In this document: positions 44,579 through 53,438 of the stretch, in pieces
How the letters are laid out: every line of letters begins with the position of its first letter
Position numbering within the stretch: the stretch's first letter is position 1
NCBI GenBank assembly: GCA_902774365.1
Contig: CACYHX010000017.1
Location: forward strand, 1 to 64,000
Source of the DNA: an uncultured Bacteroidia bacterium
GTDB lineage: Bacteria; Bacteroidota; Bacteroidia; Bacteroidales; F082
Direction of reading: 5' to 3'
Length of the DNA: 64,000 bases
Position numbers and translations under genes: made by a program
Notes under the pieces: generated by a model
The model's input: only the letters and a program-made list of their open reading frames with translations
What the model was told of the DNA's origin: nothing
Database searches by the model: none

Positions 44579-44914
44579 TTATCCCCTGTCGTAATGCGGC
44601 ATCTCCTCGGGTAGGATGATTGAGAATTCAATCAGTCCTCCAACGACCTTCTTATCATCGTCCTCATACCAAGGCGTCTGGTAAATCAGTTTCTTCTTGC
44701 CTTTCTTGGAAATCGTGTAGACATTGGTGGCGGCATCGTCCAGAAGATGCTGGATGATTTGCTGCGAGCGAGGGTTGTGGCACCCCATAAGGTCGCGACC
44801 ACGGGCGTCGCCGTTCACTTCGATGCTGCTGTCGTTTTGGTAAAGGATTTCGCCGTCCTTGGCGCTGATGGTGATGGCTATGTTGAGCCCTTTGAGATAG
44901 TCAAGTTGATTCAT
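44579..44914 (-). CDS. Small PAS-like domain protein
   Basis: The product has 111 residues with no signal peptide. The order MNQLDYLKGLNIAITISAKD, then GEILYQNDSSIEVNG, GRDLMGCHNPRSQQIIQHLL, and the final strands KKLIYQTPWYEDDD and GGLIEFSIILPEEMPHYDRG, looks like a single PAS fold made of the N-terminal cap, helix and closing sheet. It could sense redox, heme or a small molecule, or act as a partner for another regulator. There is no output domain and no neighbour on the same strand. The function is unknown. Confidence 0.65.
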   Translation of the reverse strand: MNQLDYLKGLNIAITISAKDGEILYQNDSSIEVNGDARGRDLMGCHNPRSQQIIQHLLDDAATNVYTISKKGKKKLIYQTPWYEDDDKKVVGGLIEFSIILPEEMPHYDRG

Positions 44915-44933
44915 GATGTGCGTATTTTTTCGG

Positions 44934-44941
44934 CAAAGATA
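44934..44941 (-). promoter_or_regulatory. -7 box TATCTTTG for the PAS-like gene
   Basis: caaagata on the plus strand gives TATCTTTG, 19 bases upstream of the ATG at 44914. Confidence 0.6.
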
Positions 44942-44981
44942 GAAAAATCCCCCTTGCCCCCTTAAAAGGGGGAAATTTTTC

Positions 44982-44989
44982 TAAATTTG
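44982..44989 (+). promoter_or_regulatory. -7 box TAAATTTG for the LptF/G-glycosyltransferase operon
   Basis: TAAATTTG is an exact match, 18 bases before the ATG at 45008. A small hairpin, ccccc/ggggg (44957-44972), lies between this and the divergent promoter and would overlap the -33 region. Confidence 0.55.
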
Positions 44990-45007
44990 CAGCGTTTTAA
45001 TTTCAAA

Positions 45008-46441
45008 ATGAAAAAACTTTACCGCTATATCACCAAGTCGTTTTTGGGCACTTTCCTCCTCACCTTCTTCATCGTGGTGTTCGTGTGGGTGATGCAATTC
45101 GTCTGGCTTTATGTCGACGACTTGGTTGGTAAAGGATTGGAGTTCAAGATTATAGCAGAGCTGCTTTTCTACACCTCCATCACCGCCATCCCCATGTCGT
45201 TGCCCTTGGCCCTGCTGCTGGCCTTACTGATGTGTTTCGGCAACCTGGGCGAGCACTACGAGTTGGTGGCCATGAAAGCTTCAGGCGTGTCGATGTGGCG
45301 ATCGATGCGTCCATTGCTTTATTTCTCGTTGATGCTCAGCGTGATGGCGTTCTTCATCTCCAACAGCCTCATCCCCATCGCCACCTTGAAATGGCGCACC
45401 TTGCTCACCGACGTCCAGCGGCAGAAGCTGGCCTTTAATATTAAAGAAGGTGTGTTTTACAAGGACATCGAGAACTACGTCATCTACGTGGAGAAGAAAG
45501 GCAAGGACGGCAGCAGCATCTACGGCGTGAAGATATACGACCACACCGACCATACCGGCAACACCAAAATCATCTCCGCCGACTCGGGCTACATGGCCAT
45601 GAGTCCCAACCAACGCAACATCCTCTTCACGCTATACAACGGCTACAACTACACCGACATCACCACCGACAACTACAAGGAGACGAGGCCTTTCGAGCGG
45701 ATGTCGTTCAAGCAGGAACAGATTAAGTTCAGCCTGGCCTCGTTCGACCTGACACGCTCGAGCGAGGACATGTACAAGTCGTACCAGCAGATGATGAACA
45801 TACGGCAGCTGTCAGCCTCGTTGGACTCGTTGGAGCGACGCTTCGACAACAAGCAAGACGCCTTCACCACGGGCTTTGAGCGACGATGGGGCAACTACAA
45901 CAGCCTCAGCATTCCCGAGCCTCGTCCCGACACGACGATGGTGGCAGTCCCGACACGAGAATTGCGCTGGCCGCTGCTCGAAAACTACGACGGCGAGACG
46001 CGTGCCGCCCTCGTCAACATGTCCGTGGGATCGGCGCAAAACGCCAAGGACAACGTATCCTTCAACAAGTTGGACCTCAGCGCACAGACCGAGAACATCA
46101 ACAAGCACAAGAAGGAATGGCACAAGAAGTTCACCTTGAGCATCGCCTGCATCATCTTCTTCTTCATCGGCGCGCCGCTGGGCAGCATCATCCGCAAGGG
46201 CGGACTGGGTCTGCCCGTGGTCATCTCGGTGGCCTTCTTCATCATCTATCATCTCATCTCCACCATCGCCGAGCGCATGGCCGTGTTTGGCGACCTCAAC
46301 ATGTTCCTCGGCGTCTGGCTCTCGTCCCTTGTGCTGCTGCCCGTCGGGCTGTTCTTCACCTTCAAGGCCACCACCGACGCCGCCCTCTTCGACGGCGACA
46401 GCTGGAAGAAGTTTTTCAAAAGATTATTCAGTAAACAATGA
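45008..46441 (+). CDS. LptF/LptG (YjgP/YjgQ) family LPS export permease
   Basis: The product has 477 residues. N-terminal membrane helices (SFLGTFLLTFFIVVFVWVMQ and LPLALLLALLMCFGNLGEHY) include the family motif ELVAMKASGVSMWRSMRPLL. A periplasmic jellyroll-like domain (residues ~120-350) follows, with a coiled region rich in charged residues in the middle. Three C-terminal helices follow, with IACIIFFFIGAPLGSIIRKG, another family motif. LptF and LptG form the inner-membrane channel that extracts LPS for transport to the outer membrane. The start follows the promoter; the frame extends 7 codons upstream into it. The stop overlaps the next ATG by 4 bases. Confidence 0.92.
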   Translation: MKKLYRYITKSFLGTFLLTFFIVVFVWVMQFVWLYVDDLVGKGLEFKIIAELLFYTSITAIPMSLPLALLLALLMCFGNLGEHYELVAMKASGVSMWRSMRPLLYFSLMLSVMAFFISNSLIPIATLKWRTLLTDVQRQKLAFNIKEGVFYKDIENYVIYVEKKGKDGSSIYGVKIYDHTDHTGNTKIISADSGYMAMSPNQRNILFTLYNGYNYTDITTDNYKETRPFERMSFKQEQIKFSLASFDLTRSSEDMYKSYQQMMNIRQLSASLDSLERRFDNKQDAFTTGFERRWGNYNSLSIPEPRPDTTMVAVPTRELRWPLLENYDGETRAALVNMSVGSAQNAKDNVSFNKLDLSAQTENINKHKKEWHKKFTLSIACIIFFFIGAPLGSIIRKGGLGLPVVISVAFFIIYHLISTIAERMAVFGDLNMFLGVWLSSLVLLPVGLFFTFKATTDAALFDGDSWKKFFKRLFSKQ

Positions 46442-47655
46442 AGATACTACTACTCTGCAACAAGCCTCCCTACCCTGCCTCAGAAGGCGGTCCCATGGCG
46501 ATGAACAGCATCATCACGGGTCTGCTTGAAGCGGGACATCAGGTCAAGATATTGGCGATCAACAGCGAGAAATTCAATGTCAAGGAAAGCGACATCCCTG
46601 AGGACTACCGACGCAAGACCGGCATCGAGCTCATCGACGTCGACCTGAGCATCCGCCCCATGAAGGCCTTCTTCAACCTCTTCAGCAAGAAGTCGTACCA
46701 CGTGGAGCGCTTCATCTCCGACGACTTTAGGATCCGACTGATAGAAGTGCTCAAGAAAGAGCAGTTCGACGTGGTGCAGCTGGAGATGCTCTTCATGGCG
46801 CCCTATGTCGACGACATCCGCGCCCACTCCAAAGCCATGATCGTGTTGCGCGCCCACAACGTGGAACACAAGATATGGGAACGCATCGCCAAGGAGACCA
46901 AGTTCTTCGCCAAACGCTGGTACATCAACCACCTGGCAAGGACCTTGAAGGAATACGAGTTAAACGCCTTGGAGACCGTCGACGGCATCGCCGCCATCAC
47001 CCGCAAAGACGCCGCCTTCTTCCGCAAATACTGCTCCAAGCCCATCATCGACATCCCGTTTGGCGTTTATCCTGAGGAGTTTACGCCGAAATACGAAATC
47101 GAAGGCAAGCCCAAGTTCTACCATATCGGCTCCATGAACTGGATGCCCAACGAGGAAGGCATACGTTGGTTCATCGACGAGGTGCTGCCCAAGACCGTGG
47201 AGAAGGTGTACGACTTCGTCTACCACCTGGCAGGCCGCAATATGCCCGAATGGCTCAAAGAGATGAAAGACCCCCATGTCGATGTCATCGGCGAGGTGCC
47301 CGACGCCAAGGAGTTTGTCGCCAACCACGACGTGGCCATCGTGCCCCTGCTCTCGGGCAGCGGCATCCGCATCAAGATCATCGAGTCGATGGCCATGGGC
47401 AAGACCGTCATCACCACGCGCGTCGGCGCCGAGGGCATCCTCTACGACGAGGAAGTCAACCTCATCATCGCCGAGAACGTCGCCAAGATGGTGGAGGCCA
47501 TCCGCGCCATCAACGAAAACCCGGAGATCGCCGTCAAGATTGGCCATGCGGCACGGAAACTCGTCGAAGAGACCTACGACAACCGCAAGATCATCGCCCG
47601 TCTGCTGATGTTTTATGAGCAAATCCGTCCAGGAAGTAAGATTAGTTTCCTTTAA
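46438..47655 (+). CDS. GT4-type glycosyltransferase
   Basis: The product has 405 residues in a GT-B fold. The N-terminal half begins MKILLLCNKPPYPASEGGPM and includes DVVQLEMLFMAPYVDD and LRAHNVEHKIWERIA. The C-terminal half has the nucleotide-sugar site, with PKFYHIGSMNWMPNEEGIRW and the E-x7-E-like PLLSGSGIRIKIIESMAMGK. It should transfer a sugar to a lipid or glycan acceptor at the cytoplasmic face. Coupling to the LptF/G gene (ATGA overlap) and a second glycosyltransferase next door point to LPS or capsule assembly. Donor and acceptor are unknown. Confidence 0.88.
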   Translation: MKILLLCNKPPYPASEGGPMAMNSIITGLLEAGHQVKILAINSEKFNVKESDIPEDYRRKTGIELIDVDLSIRPMKAFFNLFSKKSYHVERFISDDFRIRLIEVLKKEQFDVVQLEMLFMAPYVDDIRAHSKAMIVLRAHNVEHKIWERIAKETKFFAKRWYINHLARTLKEYELNALETVDGIAAITRKDAAFFRKYCSKPIIDIPFGVYPEEFTPKYEIEGKPKFYHIGSMNWMPNEEGIRWFIDEVLPKTVEKVYDFVYHLAGRNMPEWLKEMKDPHVDVIGEVPDAKEFVANHDVAIVPLLSGSGIRIKIIESMAMGKTVITTRVGAEGILYDEEVNLIIAENVAKMVEAIRAINENPEIAVKIGHAARKLVEETYDNRKIIARLLMFYEQIRPGSKISFL

Positions 47656-47660
47656 ATTCT

Positions 47661-47668
47661 TATCTTTG
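47661..47668 (+). promoter_or_regulatory. -7 box TATCTTTG between the two glycosyltransferase genes
   Basis: This exact match lies 5 bases after the first glycosyltransferase stop and 19 bases before the second ATG. The second gene can thus be transcribed on its own. Confidence 0.55.
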
Positions 47669-47687
47669 TACCCTCAATTTCGAGGTA

Positions 47688-48863
47688 ATGAAGATCTTTG
47701 TACTCCTGCCCCGCATTCCCTTTCCGCTTGAAAAAGGCGATAAGTTGCGGGCTTTCAACCAGATAAAACAACTCGCCAAGCGCAACGAAATCGTTCTTTG
47801 TGCCTTGAACGACAACCCCAAGGTCAACGAACAGGATGCCTTTCGTGCCTTGCAACCGTATTGCCAGTCCATCAACTTCATCAAGATCAGCAAGCCACAG
47901 ATTTTGCTGGGCCTCGTCCGCGCCTTCTGCAAGGGCTTGCCCCTGCAGTGCGGCTACTTCTACAACCGCAAGGCCGCCCGAAAAATCGACGCCTTGATTG
48001 CCAAGCACAAACCCGACATGCTGTTTGGGCAGCTGCTGCGTGTGGCTGAGTACATCCGTCACAAAGACCTTCCGAAAGCCATTGACTATCAAGACATTTT
48101 CTCCTACGGCATGAAACGTCGTGCCGACATCGCCTCATTCATCACACGGCCTATATATACTATGGAGTACCATCGCCTTGCTCGTTACGAAGCCGCCATC
48201 TTCGACGACTTCGACGTGAAGGCCATCATCAGCGAGCCTGACAGGGCCTTGTTCCCGCACGAGAAACGCGACGAGATCCTCATCGTGCCCAATGGCGTCG
48301 ACCATGAGAAATACCATCCGATGGACTGCGAGAAGCGATACGACCTCGTCTTCACCGGCAACATGAGCTATGCGCCCAACGTGAACGCCGTCGACTACCT
48401 AGCCAACGAAATCATGCCCATCGTGTGGAAGACCTTGCCCGAGACCAAACTCTACATCGCAGGCGCCACCCCTGACCCGAAGGTCAAGAAAGCAGCCTCG
48501 GAGCGCATCATCGTCAGCGGCTGGCTCGACGACATCCGCGACGCCTACGCCCAGAGCCGCGTGTTCATCGCCCCTATGCGCATTGGTACAGGCCTGCAAA
48601 ACAAACTGTTGGAGGCCATGTCGATGCGCTTGCCGGCCATCACTTCGCCTTTGGCCAACGCCTCCTTGGGTGCAAAACCCGATGAAGAGATTTTAGTCGG
48701 CAGCAATGCAGAGGAGATGGCACAACACATCATCACCCTCCTGACCGACAAGGAGAAGGCAGAACGTCTCGCCCAAGCAGGGTTTGACTTCACGAATCGC
48801 GTTTATGATTGGGGCAAGGCGACGGAACGGTTGGAAGAGGCGATGTTGCAACTGAACAACTGA
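47688..48863 (+). CDS. Glycosyltransferase, GT4 type (resembles Stp1-like sugar transferases)
   Basis: The product has 391 residues. The opening MKIFVLLPRIPFPLEKGDKL and the nucleotide-sugar half (VFTGNMSYAPNVNAVDYLAN, then PMRIGTGLQNKLLEAMSMRL) match a set of GT4 enzymes often called sugar transferase stp1. A mid-region Cys/Tyr-rich stretch (LPLQCGYFYNRKAARKIDAL) is typical of these. It should act in surface glycan synthesis together with the preceding gene. The two share the same fold but are clearly different enzymes. The acceptor is unknown. Confidence 0.85.
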   Translation: MKIFVLLPRIPFPLEKGDKLRAFNQIKQLAKRNEIVLCALNDNPKVNEQDAFRALQPYCQSINFIKISKPQILLGLVRAFCKGLPLQCGYFYNRKAARKIDALIAKHKPDMLFGQLLRVAEYIRHKDLPKAIDYQDIFSYGMKRRADIASFITRPIYTMEYHRLARYEAAIFDDFDVKAIISEPDRALFPHEKRDEILIVPNGVDHEKYHPMDCEKRYDLVFTGNMSYAPNVNAVDYLANEIMPIVWKTLPETKLYIAGATPDPKVKKAASERIIVSGWLDDIRDAYAQSRVFIAPMRIGTGLQNKLLEAMSMRLPAITSPLANASLGAKPDEEILVGSNAEEMAQHIITLLTDKEKAERLAQAGFDFTNRVYDWGKATERLEEAMLQLNN

Positions 48864-48955
48864 ACACGTAAGATTCAACTCTAGACTGCTTCGTCCCTCG
48901 CAGTGACGCAAAGCGGCAACTGATCAACTGAACAACTGAACAACTGATAACTGAT

Positions 48956-50635
48956 ATGGCACAAGTAGACGACAAAAAAATCATCTTCTCGATGGTGGGC
49001 GTAAGCAAAATCATCCCGCCGTCGCGACAAATATTGAAAGACATCTACCTCTCGTTCTTCTACGGAGCGAAGATCGGAATCATCGGCCTCAACGGAGCCG
49101 GTAAATCCACCCTGCTGCGTATCATCGCAGGCAAAGAGAAATCCTACAACGGCGAAGTGGTGTTCTCGCCCGGCTATTCGGTCGGCATGCTCGACCAGGA
49201 GCCGCAACTCGACGACAACAAAACGGTGAAGCAGGTGGTGGAAGAAGGCGTGCAGGAAATCGTCGACATCCTCAAGGAATACGAGGAGATCAACAACAAG
49301 TTCGCTGAGCCCGACGCCGACTTCGACAAGCTGATTGCCCGTCAGGGCGAGCTCACCGAACTCATCGAGCAACACGACGCTTGGGAACTCGACAACAAAC
49401 TGGAGCGCGCCATGGACGCCCTCAACTGTCCCGATGGCGACACGCCCGTCAAGAACCTCTCGGGAGGCGAACGTCGCCGCGTGGCTTTGTGCCGACTCCT
49501 TCTGCAAGAGCCTGACATCCTGCTCCTCGACGAGCCTACCAACCACCTCGACGCTGAGAGCATCCAATGGTTGGAGAGCCACCTGCAGCAGTACAAGGGC
49601 ACCGTCATCGCCGTCACCCACGACCGTTACTTCCTCGACCACGTGGCCGGCTGGATCCTCGAACTCGACCGCGGCGAAGGCATCCCGTGGAAAGGCAACT
49701 ACTCGTCGTGGCTCGACCAAAAGACTGCCCGCCTCGCCATGGAAGAGAAGACCGAGAGCAAGCGCCGCAAGACCCTCGAACGCGAGCTGGAATGGGTGCG
49801 CATGGCCCCGAAAGCGCGTCACGCCAAGGGCAAGGCACGTCTGGAGTCGTATGAGAAGATGCTCAACGAGGACGTGAAAGAGAAAGAAGAGAAACTCGAA
49901 ATCTATATCCCCAACGGCGACCGCCTCGGTTCCAAAGTCATTGAAGCGCATAACGTCACCAAGGCCTACGGCGACAAGCTCTTGTTTGAGAACCTCAACT
50001 TCAGCCTGCCACAAGGCGGCATCGTGGGTGTCATCGGTCCCAACGGCGCAGGCAAGACCACGCTGTTCCGCCTCATCATGGGCTTGGAACAACCCGACTC
50101 AGGCACCTTCGAGGTCGGCGAGACCGTGAAAATCGGCTATGTCGACCAGCAGCATGCCGACATCGACCCTGAGAAGACCGTCTGGGAGGTCATCAGCGGC
50201 GGCAACGAACTCATTCAGCTGGGCAAGCGCAGCATGAACTCGCGCGCCTATGTCAGCCGCTTCAACTTCGGCGGCAACGACCAGCAGAAGAAAGCCGGCG
50301 TGCTGTCGGGCGGTGAGCGCAACCGTATGCACCTCGCCTTGACCTTGAAGCAAGAAGCCAACGTCCTCCTCTTGGACGAGCCTACCAACGACATCGACGT
50401 GAACACGCTCCGCGCCTTGGAAGAAGGCTTGGAGAACTTCGCAGGCTGCGCCGTCATCATCAGCCACGACCGTTGGTTCCTCGACCGTGTGGCCACCCAC
50501 ATCCTCGCTTTCGAGGGCAACTCGCAGGTCTACTTCTTCGAGGGCAGCTACTCGGAATACGAAGAAAACAAGATGAAGCGCTTGGGCAACGTGGAGCCTA
50601 AACGTTTTCGATATAAAAAGTTGAAAGAAAACTAA
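48956..50635 (+). CDS. ettA: Energy-dependent translational throttle protein EttA (ABC-F)
   Basis: The product has 559 residues, the usual EttA length. There are two ABC domains and no membrane part. ABC1 has GLNGAGKSTLLRI, signature LSGGERRRVAL and DILLLDEPTNHLD. The arm and linker lie between (WVRMAPKARHAKGKARLESY). ABC2 has GPNGAGKTTLFRL, LSGGERNRMHL and LLLDEPTNDID. EttA binds the ribosomal E site and gates the first peptide bond in response to the ADP/ATP ratio. The catalytic Glu residues of both Walker B motifs are present. The 92-base gap upstream holds a short repeat-like stretch and several aactga direct repeats. Confidence 0.95.
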   Translation: MAQVDDKKIIFSMVGVSKIIPPSRQILKDIYLSFFYGAKIGIIGLNGAGKSTLLRIIAGKEKSYNGEVVFSPGYSVGMLDQEPQLDDNKTVKQVVEEGVQEIVDILKEYEEINNKFAEPDADFDKLIARQGELTELIEQHDAWELDNKLERAMDALNCPDGDTPVKNLSGGERRRVALCRLLLQEPDILLLDEPTNHLDAESIQWLESHLQQYKGTVIAVTHDRYFLDHVAGWILELDRGEGIPWKGNYSSWLDQKTARLAMEEKTESKRRKTLERELEWVRMAPKARHAKGKARLESYEKMLNEDVKEKEEKLEIYIPNGDRLGSKVIEAHNVTKAYGDKLLFENLNFSLPQGGIVGVIGPNGAGKTTLFRLIMGLEQPDSGTFEVGETVKIGYVDQQHADIDPEKTVWEVISGGNELIQLGKRSMNSRAYVSRFNFGGNDQQKKAGVLSGGERNRMHLALTLKQEANVLLLDEPTNDIDVNTLRALEEGLENFAGCAVIISHDRWFLDRVATHILAFEGNSQVYFFEGSYSEYEENKMKRLGNVEPKRFRYKKLKEN

Positions 50636-50642
50636 AAACTAT

Positions 50643-50650
50643 TATATTTG
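50643..50650 (+). promoter_or_regulatory. -7 box TATATTTG for the DUF805 gene
   Basis: TATATTTG is an exact match, 29 bases before the ATG at 50680. Confidence 0.6.
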
Positions 50651-50679
50651 CAGCGTATTAATCCTAAAAAATTACAACT

Positions 50680-51195
50680 ATGAGTTTCGGAGAAGCTATC
50701 AAAAGCGTGTTTTCAAAGTATGCTACTTTTTCGGGACGTGCACGCCGTTCCGAGTTTTGGTATTTCTTTCTGCTCAACTTCATCATCTGCTTCGTGTTAG
50801 GGTTTATCCCCTTCCTTTCCTGGGTGTCAGGATTATGGTCCTTGGCCATACTGATTCCTTTCGTGGCCGTCACCGTGCGCCGTTTCCACGACATCGGCAA
50901 GAGCGGATGGTATTATCTCGTACCTCTCATCCCGGCATTGGCCTACGTGGGTTATCTGGTCTATTATGTGCTGAAAATCATGAAGGAAATCGATGGCAGC
51001 TTCTCTGATACGGATGCCATCATGCAACATATCATGGACAACCCGTCAGGTATCCTCGCCATCGTCGTCCTTGGACTTCTGACCATTATCACGACGATTA
51101 TTTGGATTGTCTGGATGGCTAAAGACAGCCAACCTGGCGAAAACAAATGGGGTCCCAATCCCAAAGAAATCCAACCTCAAGAAAATGCCTGGTAA
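50680..51195 (+). CDS. DUF805 membrane protein
   Basis: The product has 171 residues. The DUF805 pattern is clear: KYATFSGRARRSEFWYFFLL, then PFVAVTVRRFHDIGKSGWYY, and a tail with DSQPGENKWGPNP. There are about four membrane helices. Members are frequent in bacteria; the function is not known, though phage and stress contexts occur. The gene is single, with a promoter and a clear terminator. The insert between helices 3 and 4 (residues ~100-125) is acidic. Confidence 0.9.
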   Translation: MSFGEAIKSVFSKYATFSGRARRSEFWYFFLLNFIICFVLGFIPFLSWVSGLWSLAILIPFVAVTVRRFHDIGKSGWYYLVPLIPALAYVGYLVYYVLKIMKEIDGSFSDTDAIMQHIMDNPSGILAIVVLGLLTIITTIIWIVWMAKDSQPGENKWGPNPKEIQPQENAW

Positions 51196-51240
51196 CGAGC
51201 CGCAAAACCTCTATTGACTGTAAGTTTACCATCACGACTG

Positions 51241-51275
51241 ACAAGGCGCTGATATTTTCAGCGCCTTGTTATTTT
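51241..51275 (+). terminator. Intrinsic terminator of the DUF805 gene
   Basis: 12-base perfect arms acaaggcgctga and tcagcgccttgt with a 5-base loop, then tattttttg. Confidence 0.85.
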
Positions 51276-51312
51276 TTGCCCCATCAATGCACCTAAATTG
51301 AAATAAAGCATT

Positions 51313-51320
51313 TATCTTTG
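51313..51320 (+). promoter_or_regulatory. -7 box TATCTTTG for the C10 peptidase gene
   Basis: An exact match, 32 bases before the ATG at 51353. Confidence 0.6.
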
Positions 51321-51352
51321 CGCTCCGAAAAACGATAAAAACCAAATTAATA

Positions 51353-53395
51353 ATGAGAAAGCTTTATTTTACCTTATGCTTGATGGCTGTCATGGGCAGC
51401 CTGATGGCTGGTCCTGTCGACCAACAAAAAGCCCAAAAACTGGGCGCCAAGTTCTTGGGCACCACAGCCCTCAGCCAGAAAAACGCCAACATCCAATTGG
51501 ATTTGGTTAGCATGGCTGCCGACCGTGACGCCACCGACTATTACGTCTTCAATGTCAGCAACGGCGAAGGCTTCGTCGTCATCGCTGGCGACGACCGCGT
51601 GAGACCCATCCTCGCTTACTCCACCACGGGTAAGTACAACCCCAACGATGTAGCAGATGGTTTCCAATACACCCTCAACGGTTTCCGCGAGGAAATCCAA
51701 TATGTGCGCGAACATAACCTCAGCGCTACTCCCGACATCGTCGCCGAATGGAAGTCGGTGAACGAAACGGGAAGCCTCAACCGCGGTGGTCAAACGCGCG
51801 CCGTGGTCGAGCCGCTCTGCCAGACCATCTGGAACCAAAACTATCCTTGGAACAGCCAATGTCCTCCTTGTGTCGACACCCTCGGCAACGGAGGCCATGT
51901 GTTTGCGGGCTGCGCTGCCACAGCCATGGGACAAGTAATGAAGTTCTGGGACTGGCCAGCCGTCGGTAACGGCTCCCATTCCTACAATCCTGATGGCTTT
52001 GATCAGCAAACCGCTAACTTTGGCCAGACCGAATACCACTTTGAGATGATGCCCTTGGCGCTTGACTCCACCAGCAGCGAAGAAGAGATCTATCATGTGG
52101 CACAACTGCTGTATCATCTCGGCATCGCCCTCGACATGCAATACAGCGCAGTCGGCAGTGGAGCCAATGCCCTTTCCGTCTACACCGCCTTCCAAAGCTA
52201 TTTCCGTTATAACAGGGATTTCCCGCAAGTCAACGCAGGCGACCTCATCCCCGGCTATGGCTACACCAACGAGGAATGGGCGCAGATGTTGAAGGACGGT
52301 GGCCTCGATGAACACCTCCCCATCTTCTACACGGGCTCCGATGACGGCGGCGCAGGCGGTCATGCCTTCGTGTGCGACGGCTACGACGAGAACGACTACT
52401 TCCACTTCAACTGGGGCTGGAGCGGCCGCGACGACGCTTGGTGTCCCATAGGCGCTCTTCACACCACGAGATACGACTTCAACCAAACCAACATGTTCCT
52501 CGGGCACATCGTCCCGCAAAACGACGAATACTACAGCCGTCCCGACAGCGTGAGCAAGATGACCGTCCTCGAAGAAGCCTTCGACGCCGTCAGCCTCACC
52601 TGGACCAACCCCGACACCGACCTCAACGGCAACGCCCTGACGTCGCTTGAGTCGGTCACCATCCGCCGCAACTTCGAGGTCATTGCCACCCTCACCGACG
52701 TGCAGCCTGGCGTCGACATGGTTTATGAAGACAACGGCCTCGCTCCTGGACTCTATGAGTATTCCATCTACGTCACCAACGCCGCCGGCATCAGCCGCAC
52801 CACCTATCGCAAGATCCTCGTCGGCGAGAAGTGCAACCTCGTCTTCATGATGCACGACGCAGGCGGCGACGGCTGGAGAGGCGCTGCCATCAGCGTGGCC
52901 GACGAAAACGGCAACCGCATTGCCATCGTCACCATGACGGAAGGCTCGGCCTTGGCCGTCGACCTGCCTCTGCTGAGCGGCAACCTCAGCTTCATCTGGG
53001 CACCCGGCTGGTATCATGCTTATCCCGAATACGACACCGACAGTGAGTGCTCCTTCTCCATCGTCAACGCCGAAGGCGAGACCATCTACACCTCGGCCGA
53101 GCTTGAAGAGGGTGTCTTCTTCTCCTACGACCCGTGCAGCGTCGACGCCGTCGAGGAAACCACGACGAGCAACAATGTCAGCGTCTATCCCAACCCGACC
53201 AACGGCATGCTCAACATTGCAGGCCAAGGCACGATGCGCATCAGCGTCATGAACGTCTTGGGGCAGACCCTCCAAGATACCTGCTCCGAGGGCAACACCA
53301 CCCTCGACCTGAGCCAATATGAATCAGGTATGTATCTCCTCCGCATCGAGACAGAAAGCGGAATTGAAGTACAGAAAGTAAGTATTAGAAAGTAA
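51353..53395 (+). CDS. Secreted C10-family cysteine peptidase (streptopain-like) with T9SS sorting domain
   Basis: The product has 680 residues, with signal peptide MRKLYFTLCLMAVMGSLMAG. A Spi-like propeptide (residues ~20-130, YYVFNVSNGEGFVVIAGDDR and PILAYSTTG) should keep the enzyme inactive until cleaved. The catalytic domain has the nucleophile Cys in VFAGCAATAMGQVMKFWDWP and the His in GGAGGHAFVCDGYDENDYFH, with the NWGW that follows in family C10. A fibronectin-like and a second beta domain follow (residues ~400-590). The end is a T9SS type A sorting domain (VYPNPTNGMLNIAGQG ... VQKVSIRK). It is probably a surface or secreted protease. Monocistronic. Confidence 0.93.
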   Translation: MRKLYFTLCLMAVMGSLMAGPVDQQKAQKLGAKFLGTTALSQKNANIQLDLVSMAADRDATDYYVFNVSNGEGFVVIAGDDRVRPILAYSTTGKYNPNDVADGFQYTLNGFREEIQYVREHNLSATPDIVAEWKSVNETGSLNRGGQTRAVVEPLCQTIWNQNYPWNSQCPPCVDTLGNGGHVFAGCAATAMGQVMKFWDWPAVGNGSHSYNPDGFDQQTANFGQTEYHFEMMPLALDSTSSEEEIYHVAQLLYHLGIALDMQYSAVGSGANALSVYTAFQSYFRYNRDFPQVNAGDLIPGYGYTNEEWAQMLKDGGLDEHLPIFYTGSDDGGAGGHAFVCDGYDENDYFHFNWGWSGRDDAWCPIGALHTTRYDFNQTNMFLGHIVPQNDEYYSRPDSVSKMTVLEEAFDAVSLTWTNPDTDLNGNALTSLESVTIRRNFEVIATLTDVQPGVDMVYEDNGLAPGLYEYSIYVTNAAGISRTTYRKILVGEKCNLVFMMHDAGGDGWRGAAISVADENGNRIAIVTMTEGSALAVDLPLLSGNLSFIWAPGWYHAYPEYDTDSECSFSIVNAEGETIYTSAELEEGVFFSYDPCSVDAVEETTTSNNVSVYPNPTNGMLNIAGQGTMRISVMNVLGQTLQDTCSEGNTTLDLSQYESGMYLLRIETESGIEVQKVSIRK

Positions 53396-53402
53396 GACAA
53401 CA

Positions 53403-53437
53403 AAAAAAATGGGGCGACCAAATCGCCCCATTTTTTT
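53403..53437. terminator. Bidirectional terminator between the C10 peptidase and PFK genes
   Basis: 15-base perfect arms aaaaaaatggggcga and tcgccccattttttt with loop ccaaa, serving both convergent genes. Confidence 0.85.
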
Positions 53438-53438
53438 G

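Noticed and set aside
44955..44973. Terminator ccccc/ggggg before the LptF/G gene
   Set aside because: The stem is only 5 G-C pairs between two divergent promoters, with no gene ending there; probably a simple repeat.
48884..48916. Dispersed repeat between the second glycosyltransferase and ettA
   Set aside because: ctgcttcgtccctcgcagtg resembles known dispersed repeats, but no second copy or convincing palindrome is in the window.
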